Source: Trachythela sp. YZ-2020 (taxonomy: Eukaryota; Cnidaria; Anthozoa; Malacalcyonacea; Clavulariidae). Taken from it: a DNA stretch of 64,000 nucleotides. The notes beneath the pieces were generated by a model, which saw nothing but the letters and a program-made list of their open reading frames with translations, made no database searches and was not told where the DNA came from. Location: positions 124,001 to 188,000 of the forward strand of contig JADLSH010000073.1 of assembly GCA_016169945.1 (NCBI GenBank), written 5' to 3'. Shown here in pieces: positions 11,100 to 21,629 of the stretch. Within the stretch, counting starts at the first letter, position 1, and every line of letters begins with the position of its first letter. The position numbers were made by a program, and so were the translations under genes.

Positions 11100-11966
11100 A
11101 TTGATAGTTGCTCTCTAGCACAAAACATGAAGAGCAATTTTTTCAATGAAATTAAATCTATTCCTAAAGAAAGAGGCTTTAAAATGGCCTTTTTATATAT
11201 TGTTAGCTTGCCAAAACGATATGATGATATTAGCTTTTCCTTGTCAAACAAATTCGTCGATAATTGCATTTAATGAAACAAGGCTTGATTCATGAATATC
11301 AGATAATCAAGTGTATATTGATGGATATGATATTATTCGAAAAGATAGATCAAGAAATGGAGGTGGTGTTTGTATGTATTTGCGTAGCTCCATTAATTAT
11401 CGTATTAGGCATGATCTAGTGCCTAATAATCTTGAGGCTGTTTGTATTGAAATCATTAAGCCTCAAAGTCAGCCATTTGTCGTAGTAACAGCTTATAGAC
11501 CTCCAAATTCTCCATTGATTTAGAAAATCTTGTGAAAGAAATAGATGATGAAAGCAAAGAAATTCACATTCTTGGTGATTTAAACTGTGATTTACTTAAA
11601 ACAAATCCAGACCAATTGTCACATATCATTGATGAAGCTACGCGCGTAACATCAACAACATCCACCTTTATTGATCATTTTAGTACAAATAGACCAGAGA
11701 AAATCTCTGACTCTGGGGTAATACACACTGGAATTAGTGATCATTGTATGATTTTCGCAATTAGAAAAATCAATTTTTCAGTAAAACGTCATGAAAATAT
11801 TGTTGAAATTAGAAACATGAAGAAATTCAATGATCAAAAATTTCTTAAGGATTTGCAGAATCAGCCCTGGGATCATATCTATTATTTTCCTGATAATCCA
11901 AATCAAAAAATGTCCCTTGGATTACAAGCAAAATTAAAATGCTCATTACCGAAAGAGATAAATTGA
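11100..11966 (+). pseudogene. LINE endonuclease domain, interrupted
   Basis: Recognisable endonuclease-exonuclease-phosphatase blocks include FNETRLD (about 11269), DGYDIIRKDRSRNGGGVCMY (11320-11380), VTAYRPPNSP (11485-11515), ILGDLNCDLL (11565-11600) and ISDHCMIFA (11735-11760). The order and spacing fit the APE-type EN of LINEs, with the GDLN aspartate/asparagine and terminal SDH intact. Stops at 11521-11523 and elsewhere break the frame. Confidence 0.8.
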
Positions 11967-13361
11967 AAAGAAAAGCAATTATTACAAAACAAGAATCTGA
12001 TCCGCTCAATTATAAAAAAGCCAGAAATCAAACAAATACCGAAATAAGAAAAGCCAAAACAGACTATTATTCTAAAAAGATTGCTAACCAAAAGTGCAAC
12101 CCAAAACAGGCTTGGAAAACTATAAATAGTTTGATTGGAAAGGGAAAGAAACCCATAATTTTAAATGAACTAATTATCAATGAATCTAAATTAACAAAAA
12201 CCCTACAGACATTGCAGAAGGGTTAAATGAATTATTTGCAAATGTTGGACCAAACTTGGCAAGTAATTTGGATGAACCCAGCTGTGATTTTCAAAATTAT
12301 ACTAAAGGTTCTGAATCCGAGTTCACTGCATTTACACCAATTGTGGTCAACAAAATTTCTGATGTTTTAAGAGGGCTGTCTTGCAACAAAGCATGTGGTG
12401 CTGACAAAATTTCCAGTAAAATTCTTAAATTAGCATCACCAGCTATTTCTACTACACTTACATTTATTTTTAATCAAAGTATTACTCTTTGCAGCTTTCC
12501 AGATGAATGGAAAGTAGCTAGAGTTTTACCTCTTTATAAAAGTGGTCATCGTAATATTCCTGGTAATTACAGGCCAATATCGATACTACCAGTCATAAGC
12601 AAAACCAGCTGTATGAATATTTAACTAAAAACGAAATTCTTTCTGATAACCAGTTTGGCTTTCGTAAGTTTCACTCCACCGCTACGTCCCTATTAGAGTC
12701 AACAAATAGTTGGTACGTTAACATGGATAGAAAAATGTTTAACTTAGTAGTTTTTATAGATCTGAAAAAAGCATTTGACACCGTAGATCATCAAATTCTA
12801 CTTGAGAAGATGAGAATTTATGGTATTAAGGATAAGGCACTTTCGTTGTTGAGATCATATCTTACTGATCGCACCCAAAAATGCCAAGTAAATGGTGTCG
12901 TCTCGTCTGAACACAAAGTTAAATGTGGTGTTCCTCAATGCTCCATTTTAGGTCCTTTATTTTTGCTAATATACATAAATGATTTATCTGAATGCCTAAA
13001 TAGGATAAAACCAAGACTTTTTGCCGATGACACAAACCTAACTGCTTCCGGTGGATCAATAAATGATGTTGAAAATGCAATGAACTCTGATTTGGAAAAC
13101 CTCAGAATGTGCCTAAACGCAAACAAACTGAGCCTAAACATTGCTAAAACTGAATTTATGCTTATTGGAACAAGATCTCTAGTGCATACTGTTTCAGATT
13201 CACATTTAAACATAATATTTGAAAACAAACCAATTAAACAAGTGCAGGAATATAAGACACTAGGAGTAATAGTTGATCAGCATCTATCTTGGAAAAGCAA
13301 CACTGAGAGTATCTGTAAGAAAATCACATCAGGCATTTCTGTTATTAGAAAACTAAAATAA
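11939..13361 (+). pseudogene. LINE reverse transcriptase domain, interrupted
   Basis: The linker (11939-12226) is rich in Lys and ends in a TWKTIN-like block. The RT follows in two main frames (12256-12624 and 12723-13361). Motifs seen are KACGADKISSKIL, WKVARVLPLYKSG, NYRPISILPVISK, VFIDLKKAFDTVDHQILLEK, GVPQCSILGPLFLLIYINDL and the catalytic FADDTNLTASG, then LGVIVDQHLSW. The FADD aspartates are intact. Frame breaks lie at about 12225-12255 and 12625-12720. Motif spelling matches the CR1/L2/Jockey side of the non-LTR elements. Confidence 0.9.
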
Positions 13362-13362
13362 T

Positions 13363-13843
13363 TTGTTGACCGTGATACACTTGTTTCTATATTTAATGCA
13401 ATTGTACAACCATACTTTACTTATTGTTGGGATATTTTTGGTGAAACTCAATCACAACGATTACAAAAGCTCCAAAATAGATGCGCTCGAATTATTATGG
13501 ACATGGGAAATGAGGTTAATGCTCAAATTGCATTAAATTCGTTAGGTTGGGAGACACTAAAAGTACAGAGAACTAAAGCAAGGCAAAATTAATGTTCAAA
13601 ATTTTAAATAAATCTGGGCCGAAAAGTCTAACAGACCTTTTTAGCTACAAGAATGAGAATACACATTACTGTCTCCGTGACAATGAAACAACACTCGTTT
13701 TGCCACAGCCTCGCACAAATAGCATGAAAAAGAGTTTCATGTTTGATGGGGCAAAAATATGGAACTCAGTTCATAAAGAAATCAGAGGAATTGGGTCCCA
13801 GTCTCTATTTGAAAGAAAAATTGCTGCTCATGTTGCTAAATAA
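13363..13843 (+). pseudogene. LINE C-terminal region
   Basis: Past the stop at 13359-13361 the sequence continues with IFNAIVQPYFTYCWDIFG, LQKLQNRCARIIM and LGWETLKVQR. In a new frame from 13592 it gives MFKILNKSGPKSLTDLF, the LRDNETTLVLPQPRTNSMKK block and a final FERKIAAHV. This is the usual tail of CR1/L2 ORF2 proteins. The stop at 13841-13843 is followed by about 180 bases of 3' UTR. Confidence 0.85.
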
Positions 13844-14019
13844 TATATTTATATATATAAATCCTTTATTGTAAATAGTTAACTATATGTTTTGTTAGTT
13901 GTCTATATTGTCAATTTTGTCAATTGGAACAGTTACATTATTTCTATAATAACTTTAGAACACACGCCCTTCGTGGAAATCAATATTTTTAATTGACGTA
14001 GTTAGCGTGTCAAAATAAA

Positions 14020-14021
<2 letters not shown>

Positions 14022-14059
<38 letters not shown>
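14022..14059 (+). repeat. TATC microsatellite at LINE 3' end
   Basis: Nine or so uninterrupted TATC units follow the LINE's AATAAAATTA end. Tetranucleotide tails of this kind are the normal 3' terminus of several LINE families, so this marks the insertion junction with the DIRS-like sequence that starts immediately afterwards. Confidence 0.92.
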
Positions 14060-14634
14060 CAGTTTTAGTGTTAGGACATTCCTTTATTCGTCGTCTTCGC
14101 GACGATCTTTCGAACCAATTTGATCCGCGCACTCGTGTTGATTTCAACCTTGCTGAACGCGCTATTGTTTCCATGTTTGGCATTGGGGGTCGCACTATTA
14201 GAAAATTACAACGATTTGATTTACATGTTATCAATCGACTTAAACCACATATCATTATTCTTGAGATTGGAAGTAACGATCTTTCAAACACAACACCCAA
14301 CATTGTCGTTAAGAATTTGGTTAAGCTAGTGCGGCTATTGTTTGACGAATTTTCCACACATGTGGTGGGGGTTTGTCATGTGATACCTCGTCGTGATTCC
14401 TTCCCGAATGCTGACAGTTTCAATGAGTCAGCCCATATTTTCAATTGTTTGTCTAAGCCTGCCTTAGAGTCTATACCTAATGTTTTTTGTTGGACACACA
14501 GGGGTTTTTCTAACCCTTCTATTAATTTATACTTGCCTGATGGCGTTCATGTTAATACCCAAGGTCAGTACTCGCTATATATATATAGAAGTTATAGGGG
14601 AGCCATTTTGAAGGCCCTTCGTATGCTTAAATAA
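14060..14634 (+). pseudogene. SGNH-hydrolase-like ORF of a DIRS-like retroelement, 5' end missing
   Basis: The open frame runs straight out of the LINE tail with no ATG at the family start (V-L-G-H-S-F at 14068). It contains LGHSFIRRLRDDL (nucleophile Ser block), GIGGRTIRKL, IIILEIGSNDLSNTTP (the GxND block), VVGVCHVIPRRD and DGVHVNTQGQY (catalytic D-x-x-H). This is an SGNH fold and is often seen next to Gag/RT in cnidarian DIRS-like elements. The missing start, and the LINE tail joined to it, indicate that the LINE inserted into or truncated this gene. Whether it still has any esterase activity cannot be told. Confidence 0.75.
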
Positions 14635-14727
14635 TCTTATTTTATAATTAACTCATCAGTTATTGTCTACTGACTTATTATTGATAATTTTCAATCGATA
14701 ATATATCATATTTTGTTATTCAAATAA

Positions 14728-15253
14728 GGGAGAAGCTATGTATCCCTTAATCACTGCATGAATTTACTATACATTACTGAATGTTTCACCTTGTTGGGAG
14801 AAGTTATGTATCCCAGGTGGTTAAGTTATCACTAGTTTTTTATGGCAGTAAAGGCCTTGTTTTGCGGCGACAACTTGTCAGCCATGCTTGGCCAGCCACA
14901 CCATGTCTGATTACGCCATCTTGTTTGGGAGAAGTTATGTATCCCAGGTGGTTAGGTTATCACTGGTTCACGTATGTTTATACCACTTTGTTTGGGAGAA
15001 GTTATGTATCCCAGGTGGTACCATCTTGTTTGGGAGAAGTTATGTATCCCAGGTGGTTAGGTTATCACTGGTTCACATATATTTATACCATCTTGTTTGG
15101 GAGAAGTTATGTATCCCAGGTGGTTAGGTTATCACTGGTTCACATATATTTATACCACCTTGTTTGGGAGAAGTTATGTATCCCAGGTGGTTACGTTAAC
15201 ACTGGTTCATGTATGCTTCCACCATCTTATTTGGGAGAAGTTATGTATCCCTA
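14728..15253 (+). repeat. 67-bp tandem array with palindromic GGGAGAAGTTATGTATCCC cores
   Basis: The core GGGAGAAG(T/C)TATGTATCCC occurs at 14728, 14796, 14927, 14994, 15032, 15099, 15166 and 15233, with a dominant spacing of 67 bases. It is usually followed by AGGTGGTTAGGTTATCACTG. The outer GGGA...TCCC bases pair. The array lies between the SGNH frame and the Gag-like frame, and the last core ends just before 15255. It may be the 5' control region of the element or an expanded minisatellite. The apparent open frames through it are repeat by-products. Confidence 0.9.
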
Positions 15254-15383
15254 GATGGTAAATATTTTGCCTCTTGTTTTTTGCAGCATCTTTCTCATAT
15301 TTTCATTTATATATTTGTATGCCATACCGGGTATATTTCTTATGCCAACAATGCTGCTTTTCTGGGGGTTTTTTAATTCCAGT

Positions 15384-16184
15384 ATGAGACGTTCATCCCG
15401 TCAAAAACGGCCAACGAGAAAGGCTGGTGAAACGACTCCGGATAGGGGGGAGCCGCCACGCCGTAGACCGCGTCGGGAGCCTGAACCACTGCCAGTTCCA
15501 GTCGTCCAACCAGTGCCAGTCGTCCAACCAGTGCCAGTCGTCCAACAAGAGATGCCTGCAGTTACAAATGGCCTCCCTGATGGTATGCTCGAGAGGATCG
15601 TGGCAACTGTGACCGAGCAAGTGACGCAGCGCCTAGCTCCATTACTGCAGCCAGTACCAGTCGTCCAGCCAGTGCCAGTCGTCCAGCCAGTGCCTGTCCA
15701 GCCAGTGCCAGTAGAGCAGTCAGCCATACAAGTGCAACCACCAATCATGCCAACAATACAGCCGACCAGTCTTCCAGCTATGCCATTACAGCAGCCAGGG
15801 GTTTGGGGTTTTTATGATGAAAATTTCCGTTTTCTGAAGCAAAGCCATAAGCAGGTATTACAATGGGGTGAAATTCATTGGGAACTATGGCTTCGTTCCC
15901 AGCCTGTTCAACACAAGAAATCACCATCCTTTTCTAATAGCCGGGGGCACTCGTTTAATTCCAATGGTATGTCTCGGCATGTCCCTGGCGGTTTTTGTTT
16001 TAAGTACCATAAAGGAGGTGACTGTGATGGATGTGATCACAAACATTCATGTTTTAAATGTGAAGGGAATCATAGAGGATTCCAATGTAATTTTCGTCCC
16101 CAAAGTAATTTTCGCCCATTCCAACGAAATGCCAAAATGTCCCCAGCTTCCTGTGTCTCCCCTGCCAACCCCAATAAGATATGA
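15384..16184 (+). CDS. Gag-like zinc-knuckle ORF of DIRS-like element
   Basis: I prefer the ATG at 15384 (MRRSSRQKRPTRK). The open frame extends upstream to 15255 but adds only a hydrophobic stretch. Order: Arg-rich basic N-terminus, two blocks of VVQPVP repeats from an 18-base CCAGTGCCAGTCGTCCAA unit (15490-15545 and 15650-15720), a short helix-like LERIVATVTEQVTQRLAPL, a Pro/Gln linker, a GFYDENFRFLKQ segment and a Cys/His cluster near 15995-16090 (CFKYHKGGDC, C-x2-H, C-x2-C-x3-H-x4-C). Nucleic-acid binding and particle assembly are inferred. Its 3' part overlaps the RT frame in another register, as expected for a Gag/Pol pair. Confidence 0.7.
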   Translation: MRRSSRQKRPTRKAGETTPDRGEPPRRRPRREPEPLPVPVVQPVPVVQPVPVVQQEMPAVTNGLPDGMLERIVATVTEQVTQRLAPLLQPVPVVQPVPVVQPVPVQPVPVEQSAIQVQPPIMPTIQPTSLPAMPLQQPGVWGFYDENFRFLKQSHKQVLQWGEIHWELWLRSQPVQHKKSPSFSNSRGHSFNSNGMSRHVPGGFCFKYHKGGDCDGCDHKHSCFKCEGNHRGFQCNFRPQSNFRPFQRNAKMSPASCVSPANPNKI

Positions 16185-17165
16185 TAGGCTTGCATTTTTC
16201 TTAAATGGTTATCCACTTGACAAATTTAATTATTTAATGTCTGGGTTCAAGTTTGGGTTTTCTTTACACTTTGAAGGACTTAAACAGTACTTTGAAGCTA
16301 ATAATTTATCATCATGTATCGATCATGCAGATGTTGTTGACAAAAAGTTAGCTAAAGAGTTAGATGCCCATAGGCTGGCCGGTCCTTTTTCTGCACCACC
16401 GTTCTCCAATTTTCGGATTTCCCCTTTGGGGGTTGTACCAAAAAAGACTCGTTTAATTCACCACCTTTCTTTTCCAAAAGGTACGTCTGTTAATGACGGT
16501 ATTTCATCAGAAAACACAACTGTTAGTTATGCTACTATTGCTCATGCTATCAAATTAATTAAGAAGGTCGGTCGTGGCTGTTTCCTTGCCAAGACAGACA
16601 TTCGCAATGCCTTTCGTCTCATTCCCATACGCCCAGAGGATTATGACCTTCTTGGACCTTATTATGACCGGTGTATGCCTATGGGTTGTTCTAGCTCTTG
16701 CAAAACTTTTGAGGCTTTTAGCACAGCAATTTTTAGCAAAATTGCTCATAGATTGGATCCTTCATCTGTTGGATGATTTCTTAATTCTGGCATCCCTTCA
16801 TCAGCTGTGTAAGAAGCAGCTCGAACTGTTTCTTAAAGTATGTGATTATTTGGGCATCCCCATGGCATCAGATAAAACTGTTGGCCCGTCTACCACTCTT
16901 TCATTTGCTGGCATCGAGCTTGACACCATTGAAATGGAAGCTCGCCTCCCCTTGGATAAATTAGAGAAAGCTACTAATTTAATTTCAGAATTTTTGCGTC
17001 GTAAAAAGGTCACACTTAAAGAGGTGCAATCACTTTGTGGGTTGCTCAATTTTGCATGTGCTGTAGTTTCACCAGGTCGAGCGTTCCTACATCGTCTCAT
17101 TGACCTTACAATAGGTTTGCGTGCTCCCCACCATTTTGTTCGCCTGAATAAAGAAGTTAAAGCAG
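16150..17165 (+). pseudogene. DIRS-like reverse transcriptase, frameshifted and truncated
   Basis: The frame 15868-16776 carries PIRYDRLAFFLNGYPL, FRISPLGVVPKKTRLIHHLS, AKTDIRNAFRLIPIRPEDYD and CMPMGCSSSCKTFEAFSTAI. The catalytic LLDDFLILA block is in the next frame (16574-17185), so a one-base shift lies at about 16740-16770. After it come FAGIELDTIEMEARLPLDKL and LQSLCGLLNFAC-like sequence. The ARNAFRLIPI/PMGCSSSC spelling is diagnostic of DIRS-type tyrosine-recombinase retrotransposons. No RNase H, methyltransferase or tyrosine recombinase follows. The sequence is cut at about 17166 by an element with inverted ends. Confidence 0.85.
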
Positions 17166-18970
17166 ATTACACCGGTTATATTTAGGCGGGAGAGGCTTTT
17201 ATAATGGCGTGAAAGCAAATTGATTTCATGCTATATATTTTCTATTATTACGGTTCCACTTCAAGGCTATGACTGATTGAGGACATCATGTAAAGTCCGA
17301 CGAAAGTCGATCTGCCATAACCTTTCAAAGAACCGAAGGGTTAAACATTGGTTTCTTTTTAAAGACGGAAACGGCGGAGTTCACAGCTGGGAACCAATCT
17401 CGTATACAGTCGTAAGAATATATAAGTGCATCTTCTGTTGAGTAAGCCGACATTGGAGTTTGGTCACGTCATATTTATTACTTCCTGACATAGAGGCGGC
17501 GATGGGCTTAGCCCTGCCCCCTCAAAAAAGTGTTCAGACTGGAGAACTTAAGCAGATTCTTTGCTGCCTGAAATGCAAATGAACAACATAACACTGCACG
17601 TCAAATTTATATTTCAATAGTTTCCGAGGGAGCATGCCCCCGGACCCCCTAGAGTTCGTCTATCCCCAAACCAAACCAATCTTCCGCGCTTATATCCTGA
17701 CCCATCTTCGTTTCCTGGGTTTCTCGGCTTAGTCGAGGAGTCCTGGGAGCAAGGATGTTCCTAACCTCGATAAACTCGTCCCTATGTCCCCACATCTACA
17801 CATCTACACACTGAAACCAGAGAAACTAGCTAGAATAATGCGATATATACCGGTAATGGTTCTGATAACAAGCCATATCTGTTATTTTCTTGTCTGGTAG
17901 TTTGTATAATGCCGTATTAATGCAAAAGGCTGATTTTTTGTCAAGACGAACGTTAACTACGCGTACAAGTTCATCTGAGTAGACATACTACACAGATAGA
18001 CTGTCTTGACGGGTGATCTGATCTGTTTACTGTATTTATACACAGACGAATTATTATAGACGAACTGTATTTAATGGAAATTAAAACTGTATTTAATGGA
18101 CGCGCAATAATGGAAATCGCTAGTTTTGCTAATTCGAGAAAATTAAAATGCAGTTAAAGTTCAATGTTCGGTTTATCAACATGATGGTCACATTATGGTG
18201 GTCTTATACATTGAAAACTATTTTTCCTAATTTAATACTTTTTCCTCATTTTTTACTCTGATATTATAGAATATGGGTGGCTGACACAAAATCACTCAGT
18301 TACAATTTGTGGATTAGTGTTACAATTTTTAGTGATAGGTAGTTGATTATAGTTATATTCGGTATATAAATGTGCCCATATAGATATTTGGAAATGATGT
18401 AAAAGTTATACTTGTATATGCCAGTTTAAATAAGCAACATATTTGCAAGTGTATGCGCCTTACATTGGAAAACCTTTTATTTACTTATATTACAAGCGCA
18501 AATGAAAAATTCGACATGGAGCTCCCCTATATTTTAATATGCAAATGAAAAATTCGACATGGAGCTCCCTATATTTTCATATGCTTACAAAATATACGTT
18601 GACTAATTAGGGGTCGAAATCACATAGCCAAATATATCCTAAACGGGAGAGGTAGGCATATATATCATGAAAATGCCATGCTAGATTTTTAAAAAAATCT
18701 TTAACACGTACTATTTCAACACCTAAGTTTGGTTCCCAGCTGTGACCTCTGCCGTTGCCGTCTTTAAAAAGACACCAATGTTTAACCCTTCGGTTCTTTG
18801 AAAGGTTATGGCAGATCGACTTTCGTCGGACTTTACATGATGTCCTCAATCAGCCATAGCCTTGAAGTGGAACCGTAATTATACAAAATATATAGCACGA
18901 AAACAATTTGCTTTCACGCCATTATAACGCCTCTCCCGCCTAAATATAACCGAATTGTACTTGGTGTAAT
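17166..18970. mobile_element. 1.8-kb element with ~230-bp inverted ends truncating the DIRS RT
   Basis: The left end (17166-17395) and right end (about 18735-18970) are inverted copies. Left ATTACACC then GGTTATATTTAGGCGGGAGA matches right TCTCCCGCCTAAATATAACC then GGTGTAAT. They share long tracts such as GGACATCATGTAAAGTCCGA, AGATCGACTTTCGTCGGACT (on the opposite strand) and CACAGCTGGGAACCA. The right copy has 11 extra bases near its tip. The interior (17396-18080) is related to the starts of the two tandem duplication units downstream. There is also a direct repeat of AAATGAAAAATTCGACATGG at 18500 and 18543. No transposase was found, so it is non-autonomous; the superfamily is unknown. Confidence 0.8.
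17396..18080. repeat. Dispersed repeat, also at 22645-23255 and 27850-28590
   Basis: The sequence from AATCTCGTATACAG through CTTCCTGACATA, CTGCCTGAAATGCAAATGAA, GGTTTCTCGG(C/A)TTAGTCGAGGAG and ATATACCGGTAATGGTTCTG to ACACAGACGAATTATTATAG is present three times in the window in the same orientation. The copies differ by scattered substitutions and small indels, including purine/C-run length changes near the GGGCTTAGCCCC motif. The copy here is inside the inverted-end element; the other two start the tandem units. Confidence 0.9.
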
Positions 18971-19264
18971 TTGAAAAAAATCGTTTAAAATCACTATATA
19001 GCTAGGGAGGGGTAGGTGGGTACTCATTTGGAGAAAAAAACTTTTTCGTAAATGCTCCAATGCTCGCGATTTTCCAATAACATATCGTTGCTATGGTGGT
19101 TGCTACGGGACAAAATTTCAAACAAGCTGTTATTTTCCCCTATTTATCCATTTTACGCCAAACAAATACAAAAATTAACACCGAAAAACGAAAAAGGGAT
19201 CATCATTATGATGCATAATATGGATAATTTCAAAATAGGATTTTCTTTTAAAATTTGGTATAGG
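18971..19264. other. Noncoding spacer
   Basis: AT-rich sequence between the inverted-end element and the dispersed duplication. It may contain the displaced 3' portion of the DIRS-like element, but no RNase H or recombinase motif is visible. Confidence 0.4.
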
Positions 19265-21047
19265 ACCACCTTAAGGTTAATATGCAGTCAAAAAACGTTT
19301 TTTTAAAAGACAAACACGAATGGCTAATACACAATCGCAAACAACACCAATGAAAAAGAACAATGGCGTACATATATTAGATTTAAGGATAAATCATGAT
19401 TCGCCAAAAATATATCAGACGTATATTGATCAATTTTGCGTCAAATTTTTTATTGATTATTGAATATTCAGATGCTGAATGTTCCTTGACAGTCGTGAAA
19501 TAGACTTTCCGGTCTTTCAATGAACGCGCACTCATGCTTGCCAAACGTTGATGTAATAATATTTGAGATACAGACAAAAGATACCCCACTATGTTTTGTG
19601 ATATTACCACCTTAGCGTTTTTTTTGACAATATAGGAGTTTAATGAGAAAAATGAAAGAGAGCCTAAATTTTAAGCCGGCCGCATAAATTTGTCAGTTGC
19701 CTCCATATCTAAAATTCATTGTTATGTAGTCTAAACTTCAATTCCTGCGAATATGGTGTTTTTATCACAAAATGCACAATTCTTACAATGACTATCATAT
19801 TCTTACAATTCAATGATATTTGACTGATTATATAATAACCCACCGTGTGCATTTTAGAATTACTGAAGGCGATACCAATTAAAGGTGTGCGAATTCGACA
19901 AAAATTCACGCGCTCGGATCGGATGGGATTTTGTTGCTCTTCTGTCGGATCGGATTTTGTTGGTTTTTGTCTGATCAGATCGGATTTGTTTTTCTTCGCA
20001 TTGGGTAACCTTGGGTCAGATTTTGTCATTAAAAATCATTGCAAACAATTAATTAAGGTATTTTCAGTGTTTTCACTCTGTAAACTGAAGGTGTTTATTT
20101 ATTTATCAATTAAGTTTTGCCAACATTATGAGTATATACAGTACAATATATTTAAGCAAGCAACACAATGTGTGACAGGGAGGCCACAAGATCTTATATA
20201 AAGACAATTACTGCGGTCCCAAAACTTGCTTTACTTGTTTACTTGCTTTGTCGGAACAGACAATTTACTGCATGTTCCAACTATAATTAAGAGGTATATT
20301 TTCATGTCTACAAAATAACGGAAGTGAAAACTTGTAAGTCGAAGCAAATAAGCAACTTATCATTTGTCGTCTGTAACGGACGTTTCCTGAAGTAATGTAA
20401 GTAAAGGCATGCGGATAATTGGTGAATGCAGGCGGGGAATGAATTACCCGCATGCCTTACATTTTCCTGGTTTTAAGGAGAGAGAGTGTAGACCACTGGA
20501 GTGGACAGAGAGTTGGACCACAATTGAATCGATTTGTCCTTCCATACAAACACAGGGAGAAAATAACATCCTGGCGGAAGTAATGAGCCTGGCAAAAAGT
20601 ATGCCGAAATCGCCAGTGGAAAATGTGCACAAATTTTGTCGGAAGTAGCCGCAAATTTTCGGAGCCTGGTGACGAATATAAGCCCCGTTTACACGACAAG
20701 CGCTTTGGGTACGGCACTCTTAAATTTGGGCACGCGGACCATTGCTTATAAAACGGCCCGCTTGGTTTACAGGACAAATTTCAAGCGGACTTGTTTTAGC
20801 AACAGGCACCCCAAATCATAAAAACGGTCCGCCTAAAAAGTGAGCCTTCATAAACTATCGCTAGCGGTTAAGAACAAAAACAAATAAATTTTGCGTGTTT
20901 TCACTGGTTTTTTAGACATGGCGAACATAAGCAATGATAATATGAGAAAAAATTGGCTCATGCCTGGTTTATGAAGATAAAGAGAAAAAGGGATATCGTG
21001 CAGAATATGTGGCCAGAATGTACTTCTTCATCACGAATACCTAGGGG
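19265..21047. repeat. Dispersed duplication copy 1 (partner 34055-36404)
   Basis: Collinear, nearly identical sequence starts at AAGGTTAATATGC in both places and ends at the phrase ATCACGAATACCT(A/C)GGGGTAA. Copy 2 has a 566-base insertion at 34341-34906 that is absent here, at the point GATGTAAT/AATATTTGAG. Past 21047 the two copies diverge abruptly: copy 2 continues with transposase coding sequence. The shared block therefore includes host-like flank plus the first ~370 bases of a Harbinger element. Confidence 0.92.
20682..21047 (+). mobile_element. Truncated left end of Harbinger element
   Basis: It begins with the same GCCCCGTTTACACGACAAGC tip as the full element at 36039 and reaches only the first codons of the transposase region (TTGGCTCATGCCTGGTTTATG). 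It stops at 21047, where the partner continues. It is a dead relic. Confidence 0.8.
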
Positions 21048-21629
21048 TAATTAAGGTATTACGTGAGGAATTTTGTGGTAAAATAGTAATTTTTCCAAAA
21101 ACGAATAAGTAACAGAATTGGATGACATTTGCATGGAAAATGAAGAATTACAATAGGCGTTCATCTGCAAAAGATTTGTATAAATGTGAAATCGTATTTT
21201 AAAGGGTACATGTTCTGAACAATCTCGGAGGGTCTTGAATGGAGGTGCAAGTAAATATTGTATTTTTAAATGAAATTTTAGGTTATATCTTTCAAAGTCA
21301 TTTAACTGTAGAGACCATATGTGGAAATTCAAATCCAGAGTTTCAATTTATTTTTAATCCATAAGTACAGGGCGCTTAATTTTTACCAACAATCACGAAA
21401 CATCTTTATGCAGGGCTAATCCTATTCCAATGTTCAAAAATTTCAGACACTCTTAGTCAAAAACGAGGAAAGTCCCAACAATTTCCCACAACTGCCTGGA
21501 CTGCTCTAATAACATGAGGACGACGAAAATCTTTATGTGAACAAAGGAAATAGATGCGATGTCATCGGTATTGGAAATGAGGTTAGTGGTGGAATGTGTA
21601 AATATCAAGATTCTTGTTCGATAGAACTA

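Larger units (their letters stand above)
9061..14059 (+). mobile_element. Decayed CR1/L2-type non-LTR retrotransposon (LINE)
   Basis: In order on + this holds a presumed 5' leader, ORF1 with coiled coil then SGNH/esterase-like domain, apurinic-type endonuclease, reverse transcriptase, a C-terminal region and a 3' end followed by a TATC microsatellite (14022-14059). The esterase-bearing ORF1 together with this EN-RT order is characteristic of CR1/L2-group elements. All reading frames are interrupted by stops or shifts, so the copy is dead. The 5' boundary is an estimate; no clear target duplication was identified. The + orientation and the microsatellite tail indicate target-primed insertion at about 14060. 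Confidence 0.85.

Noticed and set aside
14781..15254. 157-codon frame with GRSYVSQVV repeats
   Set aside because: It is created by the 67-bp noncoding array, whose period does not preserve frame consistently, and it has no start context or known domain.
15393..15748. Trp/Thr/Gly-rich open frames on - in the Gag region
   Set aside because: They are antisense readings of the VVQPVP-coding 18-base repeat.
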